Assembly (NCBI GenBank): GCA_937981575.1
Contig: CALJNR010000012.1
Span: 62,001 to 126,000, forward strand
Source: an uncultured Clostridia bacterium
GTDB taxonomy: Bacteria; Bacillota; Clostridia; Lachnospirales; Cellulosilyticaceae
Direction of reading: 5' to 3'
Length of the DNA stretch: 64,000 nucleotides
In this document: piece by piece, positions 7,106 to 15,266 of the stretch
How positions within the stretch are numbered: position 1 is the first letter of the stretch
Layout of the letters: each line of letters opens with the position of its first letter
Program-made: the position numbers and the translations under genes
The notes under the pieces: generated by a model
The model's database searches: none
What the model was told of the DNA's origin: nothing
Seen by the model: the letters and a program-made list of their open reading frames with translations, nothing else

Positions 7106-8230
7106 TTAATGGTAATAAAGACTTGTTCCTGGCAAATTAACTTCAAATAATCCATTCATTAAGTTAGTCTGAATTTTTACCTCCCCTTTAGCTTGAAATA
7201 GTTCTTTGGTTTTATCAAGTCCTATTCCAAAATGAAAATCATTTTCTTTCTGCTCAATCAAAAGCAGCCTCGAATATAACCAAGGGTTAACCCTAATTCG
7301 ATCTTCTTTCTGTTCTTTATACTCATAACTTGTGGGATTGCATACTTTAATGCTGTCTCCTTCAATAGTTACATAAGTATACTGATAGCTATTCCAGTAA
7401 TTCCGATGTATGACCGCATTGGTTACTACTTCCATCAATCCTTCAATCGGATAACTATCAGGCAGTATTTTCTTAATCATCGTTTCAAACTTCTGTAACA
7501 TTGCAGATATGTTTCCTGTAATAGCAAATGTTTGATTTTCGTATTGTACTTCAATGACTGCTTGCGGAATAAAACTTTGAGGATTTTTACCAAACAAAAG
7601 CAATCCCCCATAAGTCGGATAGTAGGTATATTTTTCAAGATCAGCTGCTATAATACCTAAAGTAGTCAGCATGAGTTTATCATGTTTCCTATAGGTGCCT
7701 ATATATCCGATATGTTTTTCTATCAGCCCAAAATCCAGTTCGTCAAGTGCAGCATTTCTGCAAGGAACATTTTCAAAGCTCAGCATGCCAAACTGCTGAA
7801 GCATATTTGCTATTTCATGCGTCGTAGCTTTATCTGTCGTAGATCCCCTTCGAACATAAAATGCTCCCGTTTGAATCATTTGATGAGGAACTTGCATACT
7901 TTTAAAAATAGTTAATATTCCTACTTTCTTATCATCTACAAGCTGCAGCTCAAACTTTACCGGAACTGGTGGGGTACTTCTGTTGGCTATTATTTGCTGA
8001 ATACGTTCTTCAATATTATCTGGCAAATCTTCTATGCCAACAATTGCTCTCGTTTTATCTTCAATGCCAAATAAAATATATCCTCTTCCTCCTGGTGTAT
8101 TCGCAATTGCAATAACATCTTTCACAAATTCCTTCTTATCTGACTCCAGCTCTAATGATACTTTAAGCTTAAAGTCTAATTTAAAACCTTCATCACGCTT
8201 CAGAAGTTGTCTTAACTTATTGATATTCAA
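7106..8230 (-). CDS. AlbA_2 / GHKL-type regulator
   Basis: This 374-residue protein begins with a Schlafen-type AlbA_2 domain: EGFKLDFKLKVS, then DVIAIANTPGGRGYILFGIED and a region ending FYVRRGSTT near residue 130. Its C-terminal part has EGLMEVVTNAVIHRNYW, the N box of the HATPase_c_4 group. Such proteins are annotated as putative transcriptional regulators, but their DNA binding is rarely shown. The start is TTG at 8230, supported by AAGGAG seven bases before it. It leads the six-gene cluster next to the hydrogenase operon and has its own promoter in the 8231-8440 divergent region. Regulation of this cluster or the hydrogenase genes is an inference. Confidence 0.8.
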   Translation of the reverse strand: MNINKLRQLLKRDEGFKLDFKLKVSLELESDKKEFVKDVIAIANTPGGRGYILFGIEDKTRAIVGIEDLPDNIEERIQQIIANRSTPPVPVKFELQLVDDKKVGILTIFKSMQVPHQMIQTGAFYVRRGSTTDKATTHEIANMLQQFGMLSFENVPCRNAALDELDFGLIEKHIGYIGTYRKHDKLMLTTLGIIAADLEKYTYYPTYGGLLLFGKNPQSFIPQAVIEVQYENQTFAITGNISAMLQKFETMIKKILPDSYPIEGLMEVVTNAVIHRNYWNSYQYTYVTIEGDSIKVCNPTSYEYKEQKEDRIRVNPWLYSRLLLIEQKENDFHFGIGLDKTKELFQAKGEVKIQTNLMNGLFEVNLPGTSLYYH

Positions 8231-8277
8231 TGCGAAGCTCCTTCCCTAAGGAAATCAAATAAAAAGTCACATGATTT

Positions 8278-8307
8278 ATTGTATCATGAAGAAGATTTCT
8301 ATTACAA
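8278..8307 (-). promoter_or_regulatory. Probable promoter of the six-gene cluster
   Basis: On the minus strand TTGTAA (8302-8307) and TACAAT (8278-8283) are 18 bases apart and lie about 50 bases upstream of the TTG start at 8230. The match to a sigma-A promoter is fair. Confidence 0.5.
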
Positions 8308-8375
8308 CCTTGTTATGTAATATTGACAGCGATATTTATTGGAATTTTGATGAATTTAACCTACAAATAGGTTTT

Positions 8376-8406
8376 TTAACACTTTTTACATTCATTTACA
8401 TATAAT
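8376..8406 (+). promoter_or_regulatory. Possible promoter of the DUF4397 gene
   Basis: A consensus TATAAT at 8401-8406 is preceded at 19 bases by TTAACA (8376-8381), about 35 bases before the start codon. A small hairpin (AACCTA-CAAA-TAGGTT, 8358-8373) followed by four T lies just upstream. It might stop stray transcription on the plus strand, but it is weak. The rest of the 8231-8440 gap shows nothing else. Confidence 0.4.
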
Positions 8407-8440
8407 AATATAAGTTGCTATACATTCGGAGGATATGTAT

Positions 8441-9070
8441 ATGTTAAAAAAAGACATGATCCCACAGTCTTACGTAAGATTTTTTCATGCTCTTCCTATC
8501 AAGTACAGTATTGATATCTATATAGATAGTAAACTTATTTTTAGAGACATTTTATATGAAGATTTTACTGACTATATCACACTATTCCCAGGGGAACATA
8601 CCATCAGTATTACAAAAGCAAAAAATTCAATTATTATTTATAGCACTCTCTGGTACATTCCTAACCAGAAAATTTATACCGGCATTATTGCGCCAAAAAC
8701 CAAGGATATTACAGGTATAGAGATTTATAAAATTGAAGATATTCAAAGGCCAATTCCTTCAAATAATGTCTTACTACGCTTTGGCCATTTTTGTATGGGA
8801 ACACCCCCTTTAGATATTTTTCTATCTGAAAATTCCCCTGCTTTTAAGAGAGTTAGCTGTAATGAAATAACCAACTATATGCCTGTAAATCCGGGGATTT
8901 ATAATTTAGAAATAAAAGAAAGCAAATCAGATAACTCCATTGTTACGCTCCCCAATATACGTCTGAAACCATCTCGATTTCACTCCATCTATGCCATAGG
9001 CAATGGCCTAAAAGAATTTCCCCTTACACTTGCTATTCCGATAGATGGTAATTCTTACTTGAAAATCTAA
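8441..9070 (+). CDS. DUF4397-domain protein, two tandem modules
   Basis: This 209-residue protein has two similar halves. YVRFFHALP...IDIYIDS near residue 15 is echoed by LLRFGHFCMGTPPLDIFLS near residue 110, and each half goes on to a FPGEHTISI / NPGIYNLEI strand. That is the DUF4397 pattern (beta-rich, often extracellular or surface proteins). No signal peptide or membrane segment is visible, so location is unclear. ATG at 8441 is chosen over 8435 because GGAGGAT lies at proper distance only for 8441. It is the only plus-strand gene in the window, monocistronic and closed by a strong hairpin. Function unknown. Confidence 0.75.
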   Translation: MLKKDMIPQSYVRFFHALPIKYSIDIYIDSKLIFRDILYEDFTDYITLFPGEHTISITKAKNSIIIYSTLWYIPNQKIYTGIIAPKTKDITGIEIYKIEDIQRPIPSNNVLLRFGHFCMGTPPLDIFLSENSPAFKRVSCNEITNYMPVNPGIYNLEIKESKSDNSIVTLPNIRLKPSRFHSIYAIGNGLKEFPLTLAIPIDGNSYLKI

Positions 9071-9071
9071 T

Positions 9072-9115
9072 AAAAGACCAGCAAAAGGAATCTGCTTACC
9101 TTTTGCTGGTCTTTT
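9072..9115. terminator. Bidirectional terminator between convergent genes
   Basis: Seventeen-base perfect arms (9072-9088 and 9099-9115) with A-rich and T-rich ends can serve both the plus-strand DUF4397 gene and the minus-strand flavin reductase gene. The right arm also encodes the last residues (KTSKR) of the reductase, whose stop codon lies in the loop. Confidence 0.9.
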
Positions 9116-9797
9116 TAAATCTCTTGTTTTTTTTATAGGATACATTCTTTTTATCATTTTTGTGTTCTTTAGTATTTGTAGCCTTATAGGTATCTGGATT
9201 TTTTTGGGTTCCTTTGCTTTGCTTACTGGATGTATTTATTTTCTTACTTTTAACTGAATAGCCGAAAGTACCCAATTCTTCCCCTAATGTTAAATATACA
9301 CCATGAGAATAGGCAATGAGCTCTGTTTGATTCAGATGAAACTTCCCCTTTTGGTCAATGAACTCATCCTCTACATAAACAGTAACAATGTCTGCAATAA
9401 ACATATGATGAGAACCTAATGCTTTAATTTCTCTCACCTTACATACAACATTAACAGGACTTTCCTGAATCATTGGACACTGGGTTTGTTCGTCCCATAG
9501 TGCAGTAAGTTTCATCTCTTCAAATTTATTGATATCTTTTCCTGATTTTACACCGCAATAATCCGTAGCCTTGACAAGTTTTTTTGTTGTAAGATTAATT
9601 GTAAAATATCCTGATGCTTTAATCAGTTCATAGGAATAACGTGAAGGTCTGATAGAAATGTACGTCATCGGTGGATTTGTACAAATTGTTCCTGTCCACG
9701 CTATAGTAATGATATTTGCCTTTTCTCTACTGCCACAGCTTACCATGACAGCGGGCAGCGGATAAATCATGTTCCCTGGCTTCCACTTTTGCTTCAT
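9096..9797 (-). CDS. Flavin reductase / flavoredoxin family protein with basic tail
   Basis: This 233-residue flavin-binding split-barrel protein belongs to the flavin reductase-like family. Such proteins bind FMN and reduce flavin or take part in electron transfer. Family hallmarks seen are WKPGNMIYPLPAVMVSCG at the N terminus, PPMTYISIRPSRYSY, the GYFTINLTT strand and ALGSHHMFIADI. ATG at 9797 is preferred because it has GGAG at nine bases and gives the family's usual N terminus; upstream ATGs at 9824 and 9812 lack a site. Residues from about 185 on form a Lys/Ser/Thr/Asn-rich tail absent from most relatives. It follows the CPBP gene by 23 bases, so it is cotranscribed with it. The substrate is unknown. 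Confidence 0.82.
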   Translation of the reverse strand: MKQKWKPGNMIYPLPAVMVSCGSREKANIITIAWTGTICTNPPMTYISIRPSRYSYELIKASGYFTINLTTKKLVKATDYCGVKSGKDINKFEEMKLTALWDEQTQCPMIQESPVNVVCKVREIKALGSHHMFIADIVTVYVEDEFIDQKGKFHLNQTELIAYSHGVYLTLGEELGTFGYSVKSKKINTSSKQSKGTQKNPDTYKATNTKEHKNDKKNVSYKKNKRFKKTSKR

Positions 9798-9820
9798 AAG
9801 TTTATTCTCCATTAAATCAA

Positions 9821-10495
9821 TCATTGTACTTGCAAAGTTCCTATTATAAACCCTATGAGGTTAATCATCATATGTATTATCATAACACAATGCAAGTTTT
9901 GTTCTTTTTCCTTGATCAGCCCAAGAACCACTCCTAAAATAGCCGCATAGATTTTCTGCAAAGCAAACGGATGGATAAGCCCAAAAATTATTCCCTGTAA
10001 AACAGCAGCCCACCAGACATTAAATCCTTGCTGCAGTTCATCCTGAATGACCCCTCTAAAAACGTATTCTTCAAGAATCGGTGCTGCTAAAACAATAACT
10101 GCAAATCTTAAATAGGGCTCAGGGCTTGTAAATAACCCTCTCACCTCTTTTGCATAATCAGAAAAAAAATAACCTGCAAATAAGTTAAATAGAGTTGTTA
10201 AAAACCACAGACCTATGCCGTATAAGATATAAATAATCAGCCTCTCTTTTTGAAAAGACACTAATAGCTTATTACGTTTTCTTTTCGCAGCACGCTGCAA
10301 AAACACCATCCCAGCCAAGCATAAAATCTGTATAAATAAGTTAACTTTATACATATGCTGACCGTATAATGCTGTATATGACAAATCATAAGGTTTTATT
10401 AATAGTGTAATAACATATGCCACCAGCCACTGACAGCCTATAAACCATCCTAAAACTAAAAAAGTATATGCTATATGCTCTAACTTGCTCTGCAT
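9821..10495 (-). CDS. CPBP-family intramembrane metalloprotease
   Basis: This 224-residue membrane protein has about six to seven hydrophobic segments. The CPBP/Abi motifs are present in the second half: EEYVFRGVIQDEL (EExxxR), FGLIHPF (FxxxH) and HMMINLIGF (HxxxN). These residues bind the catalytic metal in Rce1-like proteases. In bacteria the substrates are mostly unknown; some act in peptide maturation or self-immunity, but no bacteriocin gene is nearby. ATG at 10495 follows AAGGAGAAAG. It heads a two-gene unit with the flavin reductase and lies just after the pnp terminator. Confidence 0.85.
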   Translation of the reverse strand: MQSKLEHIAYTFLVLGWFIGCQWLVAYVITLLIKPYDLSYTALYGQHMYKVNLFIQILCLAGMVFLQRAAKRKRNKLLVSFQKERLIIYILYGIGLWFLTTLFNLFAGYFFSDYAKEVRGLFTSPEPYLRFAVIVLAAPILEEYVFRGVIQDELQQGFNVWWAAVLQGIIFGLIHPFALQKIYAAILGVVLGLIKEKEQNLHCVMIIHMMINLIGFIIGTLQVQ

Positions 10496-10517
10496 ACTTT
10501 CTCCTTAAATTAATATA

Positions 10518-10563
10518 AAAATAGAGAGGGTATCTATAATAAAATTACAGATACCTCTTTTTT
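10518..10563. terminator. Terminator after pnp
   Basis: Stem arms GAGGGTATCTATAAT and ATTACAGATACCTC pair with one bulge and one mismatch around AAA. A T-run follows on each strand (TTTTTTT on plus, ATTTTT on minus), so it can end pnp transcripts five or so bases after the stop. Confidence 0.8.
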
Positions 10564-10568
10564 TATTT

Positions 10569-12692
10569 TTATTCTTCTGGTGTAGCCTTTTCCGGTTTTT
10601 TCATAAGTGCTTTTCTAGATAAATTAATACGGCCTTGTTTGTCAATTTCTATTACCTTTACCTCAATTTCATCGCCAATAGCTACAGCGTCTTCCACTTT
10701 TGCAACTCTCTCATGAGAAAGCTGTGAAATATGAACTAACCCTTCTTTGCCTGGTACAAGTTCAACGAAAGCACCAAAATTCATAAGCTTAACAACCTTG
10801 CCGTTGAAGACTTGACCTTCTTCAATTGGTCTGGCAATTCCTTCAATCATCTTGATAGCTTTTTGTGTTTTTTCAGCGTCATTACCACAAATGAATACAC
10901 GTCCATCATCTTCAATATCAATTTTTACGCCAGTTTCATCAATAATTTTATTTATCATTTTACCTTTTGGTCCAATAACTTCACTTATTTTTTCAGGATC
11001 AATAGTAATTTGAGTAATAACTGGTGCGTATGGAGACAGGGTTTTTCGTGGTTCTTCGATAGCCTTTAACATGACTTCATCAAGAATATAAAGTCTTGCT
11101 TTTCGGGTTTGCTCCAAAGCTCCTTTAATAATTTCAGGCGTAAGACCCTGAATTTTCATATCCATTTGTATAGCTGTAATCCCCTTATGGGTTCCTCCAA
11201 CTTTAAAGTCCATATCCCCAAAGAAATCTTCGAGCCCTTGAATATCTGTAAGCAATACGAAATCATCGTCTGTCTCACCTGTTACAAGCCCTACAGATAT
11301 CCCTGCTACTGGAGCCTTAATAGGAACGCCAGCTGCCATTAACGATAAAGTAGAACCACAGATGCTTGCCTGAGAAGTTGAACCATTCGAGCTTAATACT
11401 TCTGATACAAGTCTGATAGCATATGGAAATTCTTGCTCTGACGGAAGAACAGGAAGAAGTGCCCTTTCTGCTAAGGCGCCGTGTCCTACTTCTCTTCTTC
11501 CTGGAGCTCTAGGGGATCTTGCTTCTCCTACAGAATAAGGCGGGAAGTTATAATGATGCATATATCTTTTAGAAACTTCCAGTTCGTCTAATCCATCTAA
11601 TACCTGAGCATCAGATAATGATCCTAGCGTTGTGATGGTAAGTACTTGTGTCTGCCCTCTGGTGAACAAGCCTGTACCATGGGTTCTTGGCAGTAAGTCT
11701 ACCTCCGCAGCCAGGTATCTGATTTCTTCAAGGGTACGTCCATCAGGGCGCTTAGATTCTTTAAGAATCATTCTTCTTACTGTCTTCTTTTCAAAAGTAT
11801 AAAAGGCATCTTCTAAATAATTTAGATGTTCTTCTTTGCCTTCTTCACTAAGCTTTTGAACCACGATAGTCTTAAGTTCTTTTAATTGTTGTTCTCTTAC
11901 TTGTTTGTCATCTGTAAATACAGCCTCTTCCATTCTTGCATCACCGATAAGCGCTGTAATATCTGCGTAAATCTCAGCAGGAATTTCAAACTTTGCATAA
12001 TTTTCTTTTTTCGGTTTTCCGCAGTCATCTTTAATGCTTTGAATAAACGCAACAACTTCTTGGTTGATTTCATGCCCTTTCATAATAGCATCAAACATAA
12101 TCTGATCTTCTATTTCATCTGCACCTGCTTCAATCATCATTACCTTTTCGCTGGTTGAAGAAACTGTAAGTGTCATTTTTGACTTTGTACGTTCATCATT
12201 ATTTGGATTAATAACAAATTCACCATCTATATAACCTACTTGTACTGAACCAACTGGGCCTTTAAACGGAATATCTGAAATATCTACCACAAGTGAAGCA
12301 GCTATCATTGCTGTCACTTCTGGGCTGCAGTCAGGATCTACAGATAATACAGTAGTAGTAATTACGACATCATTTCTATAGTCCTTTGGAAATAGAGGAC
12401 GCATAGGTCTGTCTATAACTCTGGATGTAAGAATAGCTCTTTCTGAAGGTCTGCTCTCTCTTTTGATAAATCCTCCTGGTATTTTACCAACAGCATAGAA
12501 CTTCTCTTCATAATTAACGCTAAGCGGGAAAAAGTCTATTCCTTCCTTAGGCTCTTCGCTGGCAACGACAGTCGCCAAAATAACAGTTTCCCCATAGCTT
12601 ACTATAGCAGCTGCATTAGCAAGTTCTGCTACTTTTCCTATCTCAACTGAAAGCTTTCTTCCAGCTAAAGTAGTTGAATAATTTTTTACCAT
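10569..12692 (-). CDS. pnp: Polyribonucleotide nucleotidyltransferase (PNPase)
   Basis: This 707-residue phosphorolytic 3'-5' exoribonuclease of RNA turnover has two RNase PH-like domains, with GKIPGGFIKRE in the first and the catalytic-core motif FFGDMDFKVGGTHKG in the second. They are joined by a helical linker and followed by a KH domain (ISEVIGPKGKMINKI) and an S1 domain (GKVVKLMNFGAFVEL) near the C terminus. Full-length for the family. ATG at 12692 is chosen over 12701 because GAGAGG lies nine bases before it and would abut 12701. It lies downstream of rpsO, the classic rpsO-pnp order, with an 87-base hairpin in its leader. Confidence 0.97.
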   Translation of the reverse strand: MVKNYSTTLAGRKLSVEIGKVAELANAAAIVSYGETVILATVVASEEPKEGIDFFPLSVNYEEKFYAVGKIPGGFIKRESRPSERAILTSRVIDRPMRPLFPKDYRNDVVITTTVLSVDPDCSPEVTAMIAASLVVDISDIPFKGPVGSVQVGYIDGEFVINPNNDERTKSKMTLTVSSTSEKVMMIEAGADEIEDQIMFDAIMKGHEINQEVVAFIQSIKDDCGKPKKENYAKFEIPAEIYADITALIGDARMEEAVFTDDKQVREQQLKELKTIVVQKLSEEGKEEHLNYLEDAFYTFEKKTVRRMILKESKRPDGRTLEEIRYLAAEVDLLPRTHGTGLFTRGQTQVLTITTLGSLSDAQVLDGLDELEVSKRYMHHYNFPPYSVGEARSPRAPGRREVGHGALAERALLPVLPSEQEFPYAIRLVSEVLSSNGSTSQASICGSTLSLMAAGVPIKAPVAGISVGLVTGETDDDFVLLTDIQGLEDFFGDMDFKVGGTHKGITAIQMDMKIQGLTPEIIKGALEQTRKARLYILDEVMLKAIEEPRKTLSPYAPVITQITIDPEKISEVIGPKGKMINKIIDETGVKIDIEDDGRVFICGNDAEKTQKAIKMIEGIARPIEEGQVFNGKVVKLMNFGAFVELVPGKEGLVHISQLSHERVAKVEDAVAIGDEIEVKVIEIDKQGRINLSRKALMKKPEKATPEE

Positions 12693-12723
12693 TATAATCA
12701 TCCTCTCTAATAGTTTTATCCGT

Positions 12724-12810
12724 TAGAAGAGAAACTTTGTTGCGCAATCTTAAAGTGACCTTATCGCTAAGATAACTTTAACATTGCACAAAAACATAAT
12801 TTCTCTTCTA
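12724..12810 (-). promoter_or_regulatory. Long imperfect hairpin in the pnp 5' leader
   Basis: Outer arms of 11 perfect bases (12724-12734 and 12800-12810) enclose a second paired region: GTTGCGCAATCTTAAAGT faces ACTTTAACATTGCAC, and TTATC faces GATAA around a small loop. The fold would take up about 87 bases and ends some 20 bases before the pnp ribosome site. In Escherichia coli a double-stranded pnp leader is cut by RNase III for autocontrol. The same role here is inference. Confidence 0.7.
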
Positions 12811-12825
12811 GAATAAATTCATTTA

Positions 12826-12855
12826 CAAAAAAGGGCGGAATTTTCCACCCTTTTC
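12826..12855 (-). terminator. Terminator after rpsO
   Basis: On the minus strand AAAAGGGTGGAA pairs with TTCCGCCCTTTT (one G-T pair) with a two-base loop and a run of six T. It begins right after the rpsO stop. Some read-through into pnp is likely, since no clear separate pnp promoter was found. Confidence 0.85.
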
Positions 12856-12856
12856 A

Positions 12857-13120
12857 TTATTTTCTAATTCCAAGTTCAGCAATTATTGTACGATATCTTT
12901 CAATATCTTTTTTAATAAGATAATCCAAAAGACCTCTTCTTTTACCTACCATCATTAATAATCCACGACGTGAATGGTGATCTTTTTTATGGGTACGCAA
13001 ATGATCTGTTAAATGATTAATTCTTTCTGTCAATAAAGCAATTTGTACTTCTGGAGAGCCTGTATCATTAGTAGCTCTTCCGTATTTTTCCATTAACTCA
13101 TGTTTACGTTCTTTTGTCAT
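12857..13120 (-). CDS. rpsO: 30S ribosomal protein S15
   Basis: This 87-residue protein is the full-length S15, a primary 16S rRNA binding protein of the platform. Motifs seen are [42 protein letters not shown] in substance (res 20-65), with LLDYLIKKD and [13 protein letters not shown] at the end. ATG at 13120 follows GGAGG. It has its own promoter just after ribF and a hairpin in its leader, and ends at a strong terminator before pnp. Confidence 0.98.
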   Translation of the reverse strand: MTKERKHELMEKYGRATNDTGSPEVQIALLTERINHLTDHLRTHKKDHHSRRGLLMMVGKRRGLLDYLIKKDIERYRTIIAELGIRK

Positions 13121-13150
13121 ATTATGACCTCCTTAAATTTAAGTAACCCT

Positions 13151-13190
13151 ATTACTAAGATATGGTCGGAGCTTCCAATATCTGAGTAAT
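13151..13190 (-). promoter_or_regulatory. Hairpin in the rpsO 5' leader, possible S15 autoregulatory element
   Basis: On the minus strand ATTACTCAGATATTGG (13175-13190) pairs with CCATATCTTAGTAAT (13151-13165) with one bulge and one mismatch around a nine-base loop. It lies about 20 bases before the ribosome site. S15 often represses its own mRNA through leader structures, though the known types differ in shape, so that function is inference. Confidence 0.55.
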
Positions 13191-13207
13191 GGTATACAAC
13201 ATCTAAC

Positions 13208-13237
13208 AGTATAGCATATTTTTTATCAAATTGTAAA
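13208..13237 (-). promoter_or_regulatory. Probable rpsO promoter
   Basis: Minus-strand TTTACA (13232-13237) and TATACT (13208-13213) are 18 bases apart. The -35 box directly follows the ribF stop. The leader would be about 80 bases and include the hairpin. Confidence 0.65.
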
Positions 13238-14167
13238 CTACTTCTCTAAAGATTTAAAAAACATTTGTACTTGCTGTTTATCTTTGGTTATTTGCTCTGC
13301 TAGTGCTGCAAGACTGTCAAATTTTCTTTCTCTTCTAATTGCGCTGTAAAACTCAACTTCCACTTCCTTATCATATAAAGAATCAGAAAAACCAAAAATA
13401 TGAGTTTCGATTATCTTTTTTGTTCCATTGACAGTAGGATTATATCCTATATTAGTCATGCCCAAATATGTGTTATTATATACTTTAATTTTCGTTGCAT
13501 AGACCCCTTCAGGCGGATAAATGCGCTCTGGTTCCGTTAGAAGGTTGATTGTTGGAAATCCAATTGTTCTCCCAAGCATTCTTCCTTGTACTACATGGCC
13601 AATAATACTATACGGATGCCCTAATATTTGATTGGCTCCTTCAATATCACCTTGAGTAATCAAATCTCTAATTGAAGAACTTGATATAATTTGACCATCT
13701 GAACTGACAGCATCTACTATATATACTCTGCAGTCATGCTTTAGCCCAAGTGCATATAAAAACTCCGGGTTTCCTTCTTTACCTTTACCAAAATAATAGT
13801 TGCTGCCGATTATAATAACTTTAGCTTTCAGCTGATTCATTAGAATATCCTCAAAAAAACTCTGAGCCGACACGGAAGCAAATGCTTTTGTAAAAGGATA
13901 CTCAATAAGCAGGTCAATACCAAATTTTTTAATTGTTTCTTCCTTGTCTCTTCTTGACATCAACAGGGCTTTAGGAGCTCCTCCAATAACCCAGCTGGGA
14001 TGTGGATAAAAAGAAAAAACAATAGTTTTCAACCCTCTAGCTTTAGCTTTTTCCTGTGCAGTTAAAAATAACTTTTGATGTCCAATATGGACACCGTCAA
14101 AGTTCCCTAAAATAACCACACTACTTTCCTGCTGCTCGATATCAGTTGTGCCATAAATATACTGCAT
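13238..14167 (-). CDS. ribF: Bifunctional riboflavin kinase / FAD synthetase
   Basis: This 309-residue enzyme makes FMN from riboflavin and ATP and then FAD. The N-terminal FAD synthetase (nucleotidyltransferase) domain shows GNFDGVHIGHQKL near residue 24 and ISSSSIRDLI. The C-terminal riboflavin kinase domain shows GRTIGFPTINL and GVYATKI. ATG at 14167 is chosen over GTG at 14176 because GAGGTG is six bases before it. It follows truB, the usual order, but here a terminator and its own good promoter separate the two genes. Confidence 0.95.
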   Translation of the reverse strand: MQYIYGTTDIEQQESSVVILGNFDGVHIGHQKLFLTAQEKAKARGLKTIVFSFYPHPSWVIGGAPKALLMSRRDKEETIKKFGIDLLIEYPFTKAFASVSAQSFFEDILMNQLKAKVIIIGSNYYFGKGKEGNPEFLYALGLKHDCRVYIVDAVSSDGQIISSSSIRDLITQGDIEGANQILGHPYSIIGHVVQGRMLGRTIGFPTINLLTEPERIYPPEGVYATKIKVYNNTYLGMTNIGYNPTVNGTKKIIETHIFGFSDSLYDKEVEVEFYSAIRRERKFDSLAALAEQITKDKQQVQMFFKSLEK

Positions 14168-14204
14168 CCCACACACCTCGTACTTCGTTCTTCTTGACTT
14201 TATA

Positions 14205-14233
14205 ATTATACGAAAAAGCTATGCCTGTGTCCA
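14205..14233 (-). promoter_or_regulatory. Probable ribF promoter
   Basis: Minus-strand TGGACA (14228-14233) and a consensus TATAAT (14205-14210) are exactly 17 bases apart, giving a short leader of about 30 bases. No FMN riboswitch is visible there. Confidence 0.7.
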
Positions 14234-14287
14234 CAGCTGTTATATGATCCTGTAAGTCCATTTTTACTGCTGAATCGCTTATCACAC

Positions 14288-14321
14288 AAAAGCTCCTTCA
14301 TACATAATGTAAAGGAGCCAA
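14288..14321 (-). terminator. Terminator after truB
   Basis: Minus-strand GCTCCTT and AAGGAGC enclose a loop of about 13 bases that is itself partly self-complementary (TACATTATGTA). TTTTG follows. It starts seven bases after the truB stop. Confidence 0.8.
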
Positions 14322-14324
14322 AAA

Positions 14325-15224
14325 TTAAGAAATATTGAACATCTTTTCTACCTGAAGATAATTACTTTTACTATCTGATTGATAAAGTGCAATAAACTTA
14401 TCTTCATGATCATATACCCTGACCATTTCATCCAGTAGGTCCTCTCCGCCATTTTCAAGTTCATGTTTATTTATCTTGTTACCATTATAAAGCAGCTTAG
14501 CGGCTGTACTTCCTACTTTAACCTTTTTGAGTGATGAAAAAACATTTTCTACAGTATCTAGGTAGTCTGAAATATTATCTAGATAGGCTTTCATGTCATC
14601 CAGCGTTATACTGTTTTCTACCCGGTAGCCTCCAACTTTTGTTCTAACAAGTTCCCCCATATGTGCCCCACATCCCAGCTTTTGGCCTATATCCGTACAA
14701 AGGGTTCTAATATAAGTTCCTTTAGAACATTCGACTTTTATCTTAAAGCGGTTTTCTGAAAGCCAATCTATAACATTGCAGCTATAAATAGTTACGCGTC
14801 TTTGAGGTCTTTCGACAACAATACCTTGTCTTGCCAGTTCATAAAGTCTTACCCCATTTATTTTAATAGCAGAGTACATCGGAGGCACCTGCAGATATTG
14901 TCCTTTGAACGAATCTACAGCTTGCAGTATTTGATCTTTAGTAACATTAACATCAAAAGCTTCTATAACCTCACCTGTGCTGTCTTCAGTCGTTGTATTA
15001 GCCCCTAATATAACCTCAGCTTCGTAACATTTATCAGCATCTGAGAGATACTGTACAACCTTAGTAGCATATCCAATGCAGATAGGCAGAACTCCCTGTG
15101 CTTCTGGATCAAGGGTTCCTGTATGTCCTATCTTTTTTTGTCCAAGTATTTTTCTGGCTTTTGCAACAACATCATGAGATGTATAACCCTTTTCTTTATA
15201 AATATTAATTATTCCATTAAGCAT
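14325..15224 (-). CDS. truB: tRNA pseudouridine-55 synthase TruB
   Basis: This 299-residue enzyme turns U55 of tRNA into pseudouridine. The motif GHTGTLDPEAQGVLPICIG near residue 35 contains the catalytic Asp, and the N-terminal NIYKEKGYTSHDVV and the downstream KCSKGTYIRTL-type segment (CSKGTYIRTLCTDIG) are also present. The C-terminal part resembles a short PUA-like tail. It is the last gene of the rimP-nusA-infB unit before a terminator, 42 bases downstream of nrnA. Confidence 0.96.
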   Translation of the reverse strand: MLNGIINIYKEKGYTSHDVVAKARKILGQKKIGHTGTLDPEAQGVLPICIGYATKVVQYLSDADKCYEAEVILGANTTTEDSTGEVIEAFDVNVTKDQILQAVDSFKGQYLQVPPMYSAIKINGVRLYELARQGIVVERPQRRVTIYSCNVIDWLSENRFKIKVECSKGTYIRTLCTDIGQKLGCGAHMGELVRTKVGGYRVENSITLDDMKAYLDNISDYLDTVENVFSSLKKVKVGSTAAKLLYNGNKINKHELENGGEDLLDEMVRVYDHEDKFIALYQSDSKSNYLQVEKMFNIS

Positions 15225-15266
15225 GTTTACCCTTTCTCTGCCCGAAGTTCACACACACAAAACTTA

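Noticed and set aside
9821-10495. CPBP protease as part of a bacteriocin or immunity locus
   Set aside because: No precursor peptide, transporter or modification gene is nearby; its neighbours are pnp and a flavin reductase.
14177-14324. FMN riboswitch before ribF
   Set aside because: The leader is only about 30 bases and shows no RFN-type conserved sequence.
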